The notes beneath the pieces are model-generated. The model ran no database searches. It saw only the letters and a list, made by a program, of their open reading frames with translations, and was not told where the DNA came from. From Scatophagus argus (Eukaryota; Chordata; Actinopteri; Scatophagidae), in assembly GCF_020382885.2 (NCBI RefSeq), contig NC_058512.1:2231001-2295000 (forward strand): 64,000 bases of DNA, in the 5' to 3' direction. Positions 57,971 through 64,000 of the stretch are shown here, piece by piece (within the stretch, counting starts at the first letter, position 1; each line of letters opens with the position of its first letter). The translations under genes and the position numbers were made by a program.

Positions 57971-58301
57971 AGCATGGGCAGAAGGATGAGTGGAGTGTGT
58001 AATTACAGGGGAAACAAAGCAGTGCGTCCTGATGCATTCTAAAGCAGACCTTGCTAACAACCCCCTTTGTTTTTTTACGCATGAAATTATGCGCCCACCA
58101 GGGCGTATAATTAGAAATCAATTAAACTCCATATCACACATCCAACTAAATTACTCAAAACAGTTTTGCAGTGTATTATCTGAGTGTACTCCCCAAAGGC
58201 TTTAATATTGAGAGGTTTGGTGAAGACTGCAAAAATGTAAAGTTCAGTCTTAGTAGTTTGCTCCAAGAATTTGTCCTGTCTTGTCTACTGTAACATGGCA
58301 G

Positions 58302-58302
<1 letters not shown>

Positions 58303-58346
<44 letters not shown>
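58303..58346. repeat. (CA)n microsatellite
   Basis: CA run of about 43 bp, about 110 bp upstream of a mariner remnant. Confidence 0.95.
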
Positions 58347-58348
<2 letters not shown>

Positions 58349-58455
58349 GATTTCATGTGTTTGCTTTTTGATGAATGAAACAGGTGACTTTACACAGCAG
58401 CTCACAGTATGCATAATGCAACTCACACATCGTCTTTTCTTTAAGAGCAGAGTTA

Positions 58456-58725
58456 CACTATATAGACAAAAATATCCAGACACACCCCTTAATGCTTCAG
58501 CATACCAAGACATTTTGGACAATGCTATGCTTCCAGCTTTGTGGCAACAGTTTGTTGAAGGCCCTTTTCTATTCCAGCATGACTGTGCCCCAGTGCACAA
58601 AGCAAAGCTCCATAAAGACATGGTTGGATGAGTTTGGTGTGGAAGAACTTGACTGGCCCACACAGAGCCCTGACCTCAACCCCATCCAACACCTTTGGGA
58701 TGAACTGGAACGGAGATTGCAAAAC
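58456..58725 (+). pseudogene. truncated Tc1/mariner transposase remnant
   Basis: It begins with the terminal repeat CACTATATAGACAAAAATAT. The coding sense is +: one frame reads the region with LWQQFVEGPFLFQHDCAPVH (about 58539-58598, containing the second catalytic Asp) and another frame continues with EFGVEELDWPTQSPDLNPIQ (about 58630-58690). A frameshift at roughly 58600-58620 separates them. Similarity to the 54 kb copy stops after CGGAGATTG at about 58720, so the N-terminal half and one terminal repeat are missing. The expected catalytic Glu is Gln, as in the 54 kb copy. Confidence 0.85.
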
Positions 58726-59319
58726 GGAGTGCCAAAACTTTTGGTTAGTGTGAGTCACTTACACACAGAGCCCAGGTTTAAAAATACCAGAATTCCATTT
58801 TAAGCCTGTTGTTCATACTGAACGTCCCAGAGACCCTTCAGCAGGGACCCTGAACATGACGGGTTTCACAGCCCTTCTGTCTTCTGTCAGAAGAAGCCCA
58901 CTTTCACTCCTCAGCCGACACGAGTAGACATTAAAAGCCTTAACAGCAGAGCTTTGTTTGACTGGACACAAACACGCTTCTTTTTATCTGTCCTCTCTTG
59001 CTGATTTTTTTCTCTCTTATTATTCTGAATCCACCCACTCACCTACTCACATGCTCAAACGGGGGTGGGGGTGGGGGGCATATTTTCAACTGATCAAAGA
59101 CTACGGCTGACGGTTCACTGAGAAGAAAGAAAGAGAAGATAATGGACAAAGAGAAAGATTTAAATCAAGAGCAGAGCTCGTGTCATGTTAACGTGGCAGC
59201 AAATCACTGCCAGTTGAGCACTTTTATGTTGTGTGTGTGGCATGTCCTGATATGAATAATGTGTCCATGTGTGTTTGGTTTTATTCATTTCTACCCTCAA
59301 ATTAAACAACAGCTGGTGG

Positions 59320-59349
59320 ATAGAAATGCAAATGCATCTGCATTTCTAT
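59320..59349. other. 11-bp inverted repeat enclosing an octamer (POU) motif
   Basis: Arms ATAGAAATGCA (59320-59330) and TGCATTTCTAT (59339-59349) are perfect inverted repeats around an 8 bp spacer AATGCATC. The octamer ATGCAAAT lies at 59326-59333. It may be a homeodomain/POU binding element or a short hairpin. Confidence 0.4.
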
Positions 59350-60779
59350 TAGACTGAGTGAGAGGGACGCCCTCCCAGGCTTCCTTCCTCGCTCCTTGAG
59401 ATTCCTCCTGTAATGGTTATTTCTGAGAGCGGAGGAGACGAGTGCTCATTCACTGGAGTTCATAATGGCCCTTCTCTAGCCATGCAGAGTAGAATGGGTT
59501 TTTGGGGATTGCTTACTCTCCCTCTCGCTCGCTCTCTCACTGCCCAGACGTCAGCATTGAAGTGTTTTGGCCTCAAACGCCTTTGGGAGTCGACTGACGC
59601 CGACTGGCAGCCTTCACAAGGTGCAAACGCGTTTCATATCATCACTTCATATTGGCTAACGTGAGAGAAAAGACGAGGGAGAAGGTTCGATAGTTCAGCA
59701 GCTGCGACACAAGCTTTTTTATTTAATTAGCTTTTCATCATCACAGTAAATGTCCCATGATGAGAAGAGTTAAGATCAGGGCTCCTGTGGCTCCTAGAAA
59801 AGTCTTTAAAAGGTCTTAAAATAAGATGAAGGTCAGAAATTACACAATGAGAGCCTCGTGGTCATTGGTCAGCTGTGGTTACTCGCCAGCAGCTCACAAG
59901 TTCCCATGAGGCAAAATGGAAAAATAAAAGTTTAGTGACAAAGGTTGGAGGAAGACACGTTTTGGAGGTGAAGCAGGATGAATCAGGACCCATGAGGGTG
60001 AAATCTGGTGGGGGTGTGCTAATGCTAATGCTAATGTTAAGCCACCATGCCAGTCAAATAGAGACATAAGTTAGGACTTTCAAAGTATCGAACCTAACTT
60101 TAAAAACTGTGCAACAACCCTGATGACACCTCAACCGTGAGAACTAATTCCTGACTGAGATTAGATTTGGCTGCAGCTCAGTGGTTTGGCCAAACACCAA
60201 CCGGATGAGCAGACCACCGATTCGGGGTTGCACGCTGTTGGATTCACGTCGAGTCGTCCTCTCACTCTTGTTTCAGGTCAAAACCTGGTGCCTCTTGTTT
60301 GAAGTTGATCTGCAGCGTCCAAAACCACCTGGTGGACGCTGACCTATCAGCTGGAAGATAATCACCAAGTATTTTGATCCTGATTTTGTTTCAGCGTCGC
60401 TCTTATTGATCATCTTTAGGGGTCTCTGATGACATCACTTTCGACGTAAAGGAGCTTTTCTCTCTATTTTCTGACGTTTCATAGATCAAATGCTTAACGT
60501 GGGAAGTGATCAGCAGATTAATCGCGGATGGGTTTTTGACTGAGCAGTCTGAAACACGTTGTTCCCGTGTGAGCTGAACTAACAACAGTGTGGACTGCCT
60601 GACTTTATGAAAGCGGACTCTCTCCAGCGGTTTGACTCTGCGGAAGCTCCAGCACTCAGCAAACTTCTTCCCGGGAGGAGTCTCTCCTGCTCGCCTTTGT
60701 TCGCATCCAGCCAGCCCGCGTCTCTGAGCCGCACGCTGCCGCGCTGTGTTTAACGGAGACGCTCCCCGACGTCCGTAGG

Positions 60780-61042
60780 ATGTTGTAGGCCTACTATTGA
60801 TTTCAGTGTGCCTGTTACTCCTGCGCTCCCCTCCCCTCCTCCCCTCCTCCCCATCGCATTCACGCTTCCCACCTCCCCTCAGCCTCTCTCGCGTCTTCCC
60901 CGGACTGCAGCAGAGAAACCGCTGCATCGAAGAAGACAAGAAAGCAGAAATCTCGGCGCGATGCCTCCGATCTCCGCTGCTGTGTAGAGACACCAGGGAG
61001 ACTCCCCCGGCGCGGTGCGATGCGTCTGCTCCTCCGCAGATT
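60780..61042 (+). other. candidate first exon of an unidentified + strand gene
   Basis: CpG-rich DNA with a long pyrimidine tract (60815-60900) leads to a strong splice donor ATT|GTAAGTATT (donor at 61043). Start codons occur at 60960 and 61020; the latter would add only a few codons (MRLLLR) before the donor, so the exon is either 5'UTR or barely coding. In human the genes beyond CERT1 are POLK, ANKDD1B, POC5 and SV2C, but nothing in this exon allows a choice. No later exon was recognised up to the window end. Confidence 0.4.
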
Positions 61043-63257
61043 GTAAGTATTCCTCTTCTGCTTATTTATTTATTTTTAAAATGTGCCAAACTGTAACTTC
61101 ATCTCCCTCCGCACTCTGCTGTAGTGTAACATAGATCGCATCCCCCCCACCACAGACTGATTGGAAATAAGAGATCTCTGGTGCACCTGGTGATTAAAAA
61201 TACTCCTCTCTTGTGACCTCAAGAAAATGATTGATGGTCCTTCTGTGCGCGTGATTGACGGAAAAGTTGGGGAACTTTGGGAGAGTTGTGCAGCAAGTAA
61301 GTACTAAGTGTGCTTGGAATAACAGATTTACACCACATAAACTTCTATCTGATCACATTATGCATTCGTGCTTTTTAATCAGAGCATCTTATAAGACACG
61401 CAGCGGATTCATTTATTCTCATAGCAAAGTTTGTTTTAATCAAACAGAATTAAAACAAAAAACAGCAGCTGTGCAGCATTTCAGTCCCTTCCCAGATCTT
61501 ACGTGTGTGTGTGTGTCGTGCTTGTGGTGGTGCTGGGGTGTTAACATCCTCCTGACGTGCTCACTTGGTCGTGGAGAGATGAGTTGGTACACACGCACGA
61601 CGGAGGCAACCCCGAGCTTTCCCGTCCGCCAAAGCGCGCACATGCAGGCGGAGTGAATCTGCAGTGAGCTTCGCGGACAGACAGAGAAGAGAGAGGGGGG
61701 ACGACCCATCCGTTACTCAGGGCTTCATGCTCGATGCAGTGTGGGGATAATCATCTCACTGCACGGCGCTCTGTGCAGGGAGGATTGATTCCCAGGCAGC
61801 AGGACAGCCCCGAAATCTAATTATGGGACGCGACTTGCGTCAAAAGACTCCGCGGTGATGAATGTGCCTTCCTGTACGTGGCCTGCGCCGCGGCGCGCGC
61901 TGCAGCACAAGCCGAGGGGTGCGAGGGGAACAAAGAGGAGGAAAGTGACGGATGAGTTTTGCATGAAGGTGCCCCGTGAGGCTGGACGGGGAAGTTTGAT
62001 GGCATCACACATGTAGAAATTCTGACCAGGTGTTTAATTCAGGGCGGCTCTCTGACTGGATAAAAGACTCACTTTGAATAGATATTTGTCAAACACCTGA
62101 GTCCGCAAATTAATGTTTGCCTTAGGCGTGTGTATATGCCCCAGTGTTTGCTTTAGCTCAGCAGATCCATTCAGTGTGTTTGACCGTATTGTGAGTCAGC
62201 TTCATCTATACTTGATAAGACGGTAAACACAAAGCAGCGTTTGGCTCGCATTGGTCTGCACCACATGTCACGATGAGGGCCGGGGGGCAGAAAGCCAGGA
62301 TGCAATCTGTCAGCAGAAAGAGGAGAGACGGGAACATCATCAAGCCATCCAAATGTGCAACCACGCCAAGGAGGACGGTGTTTGCAGAAGAAGACAGAAG
62401 AAGTCCTCGCTGCTGCAGGTGATTTTGGACGGCCTGCTGGACTGTGAAGTCACCGTGTGTTCGGACTGAACCTCAGACACGATGCAGTTTAATGCAAAGT
62501 CAATGGACAGAAGCGATGAGGTGCTAATTTTGAGCTGTTCAACTTTTGTGAAACATTTGCTCTTAATGCTGAGCTTTAAAAACCTGGAGACAAATTGAAA
62601 AAAAGAAATGCAAATTCATGTGCAGTTCCATCCATTACTGTTATGTGAGTACTGGGAGTTGGGTCATCGAGCTTAACAGCTGGTGGTTTTAATTTTCCAG
62701 TCAGGTGCCATCTTATTAAAAGAGCACCAGTCGAACCTTGAAACAGCGGAGAACGATGTAGAAAACATAATGGAAAGTCACACGCTTGGTTTTTTTGTTC
62801 ATTTGGTTTTCATTGCACTTTGTCGCTTTGTCACAGCATTCAAACTGGTAATATTTGGTGAGATTTTGAGACTTTTTCAAATTTTTAGCCTCCTCACTCA
62901 GATTTCTTTATGCCCAAATTGAAAATTTGCATAAAAAAATGGAAACCCACCAATGGACACGTTGCTAACCAGCTTACAGCTAATGCACATTTGGTGCTGG
63001 TTGGGCCAATAAACACAAACCAGCAGTCAAATTCACACAACTGATGAGAGGTGAAAGTTTATTCCACTGTCTGTCTGATCACACCTGTAGAGGTGCTCCC
63101 CGTCAGCAACAATGTGAATAAGCATAGTTCCCTAAATGTTGAACTGTCCCTTTAATTCTGGGAGGGAAAACCGCAGTTTTAAGTTTCTTTTGATATGCAC
63201 GACTGAGATCCAAAAGAGGACAAATACTGACAAAAATCAGTCTGACAAAAAACACAG

Positions 63258-63284
63258 AACACACACACACACACACACACACAC
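63258..63284. repeat. (CA)n microsatellite
   Basis: CA run of about 26 bp. Confidence 0.9.
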
Positions 63285-63365
63285 CAAGCACAGACCCCCA
63301 CAGCAGCTGGCCAAACTCCAACAGTCAGTAAACCCTCACAGCCGTCATCATGCACAAGCAGTCAG

Positions 63366-63424
63366 GTGTGTGTGTGGGTGCGTGCGTGCGTGCGTGCATG
63401 CGTGTGTGTGTGCGTGCGTGTGTA
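63366..63424. repeat. (TG)n/(TGCG)n tract
   Basis: TG units alternate with TGCG/TGCA units, a strongly alternating purine-pyrimidine tract about 80 bp from a complementary CA run. Confidence 0.9.
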
Positions 63425-64000
63425 TATCAGGAATGAAGCGCTGTGCTGTTTGATGTCTCCCTTTGCAGCAGTGCATTTGAGAACACACGACTTTGTCTTC
63501 TCTAAGGCCCGATGTTGCTGCGTAACGGAGTGTGTGTTCATTACTTTAATCGAGAGCCCGACTCCACGGCTCCTCTGGCAGTCGTGCTGCCTCAACAGCC
63601 TCTCGGAGAGCACACGTCTCCGATACCTGAGAGGTTCATCTTTTTGTTTGGGTTTGCTTACCTGCACTGACTTGTAAAAAGCTGTCAGTGTCAGGTGTGG
63701 CCCAGTCTCACCTGTCTCAGCCTTTTCCAGCAGTGGGTTTACGTCTTTAAAGCTTTTGATCTCACAGATTTTTACTGTCAACTTGGGATGACAGAATGTT
63801 TTCCCACATCACCCAAGTTTCATGTTAGGATCTTTTCCTGATTTCCTGGCCCCAATTTGTTGTAGTTTTAGAGCAGATAAGTTTTTAAATCAAGAAGTAC
63901 AACTCGGAGACAGAAAGGGAGAGTCTTGGTTCTCCTTCGTGTTAAGGTATTTAGACCAACCATTTCCAATCATGTTTGTCAAAACCACAAACGCAGCTCA

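Larger units (their letters stand above)
44901..60600. other. gene-poor region right of cert1
   Basis: No exon of a known gene can be read in these 15.7 kb. Contents are microsatellites, CTCF-type motifs at 46.5, 47.1 and 48.3 kb, an unexplained 244-codon open frame at 46835-47569, two mariner copies, a LINE-like tail, a CCAAT/CCT cluster at 57.6 kb and an octamer palindrome at 59.3 kb. Regulatory DNA is possible but cannot be proven without comparison to other fishes. Confidence 0.5.
61043..64000. other. possible first intron of the unidentified gene; otherwise no gene seen
   Basis: CpG-dense DNA continues at 61.55-61.98 kb (GCGCCGCGGCGCGCGC near 61885). After about 62 kb the DNA is AT-rich, without credible exons. 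CA and TG/TGCG tracts occur at 63.26 and 63.37 kb. A TTGAACTGTCCCTTTAA end at about 63138-63155 resembles the inverted end of the repeat seen at 16.48 kb. Confidence 0.4.

Noticed and set aside
60403..60993. 196-codon minus-strand frame
   Set aside because: Arg/Gly/Ser-rich translation of a CpG-rich and purine-rich strand, opposite to the candidate + strand first exon; no domain.

Overview
This window is vertebrate nuclear DNA, almost certainly from a ray-finned (teleost) fish. The evidence is split genes with GT-AG introns, very dense (CA)n/(TG)n microsatellites, tRNA-derived SINEs and short inverted-repeat transposons of the kinds common in teleost genomes, and proteins that match vertebrate families residue by residue. 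No bacterial, viral or CRISPR-like system is visible.

Layout from left to right. (1) 1-5.7 kb: the 3' end of a LIM-homeobox gene, best matched to lhx5, on the + strand. Only the terminal coding exon (3669-4018) and a long 3'UTR are present; the LIM and homeodomain exons lie off the left edge. (2) 5.7-14.4 kb: gene-free, with a striking cluster of CA repeats at 6.9-7.9 kb, a SINE at 9.4 kb and a MITE at 13.1 kb. (3) 14.4-15.75 kb, - strand: single-coding-exon gcnt4, a Golgi core-2-type beta-1,6-N-acetylglucosaminyltransferase. (4) 19.4-25.1 kb, + strand: complete hmgcr, 18 coding exons and 865 aa, with a probable upstream non-coding exon and a promoter carrying SRE-like, GC-box and CRE-like motifs. 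(5) 27.8-44.3 kb, - strand: complete cert1 (col4a3bp), 17 coding exons and 626 aa, with a CpG-rich promoter at 44.3-44.9 kb. (6) 45-60.5 kb: gene-poor DNA with microsatellites, two decayed Tc1/mariner copies and several CTCF-consensus motifs. (7) 60.6-62 kb: a CpG-rich segment with a strong splice donor at 61043, probably the first exon of an unidentified + strand gene continuing off the right edge.

The order gcnt4-hmgcr-cert1 matches the GCNT4-(ANKRD31)-HMGCR-CERT1 block of human chromosome 5q13, which supports the assignments; POLK, next to CERT1 in human, is not seen here. hmgcr (rate-limiting enzyme of sterol synthesis in the ER) and cert1 (ER-to-Golgi ceramide carrier) are convergent, with about 2.76 kb between their stop codons. 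Both act in lipid supply at the ER, while gcnt4 acts in Golgi O-glycan branching; no direct functional link is shown by the sequence. All exon junctions given were read by hand, and the reading frame closes across every one of them.
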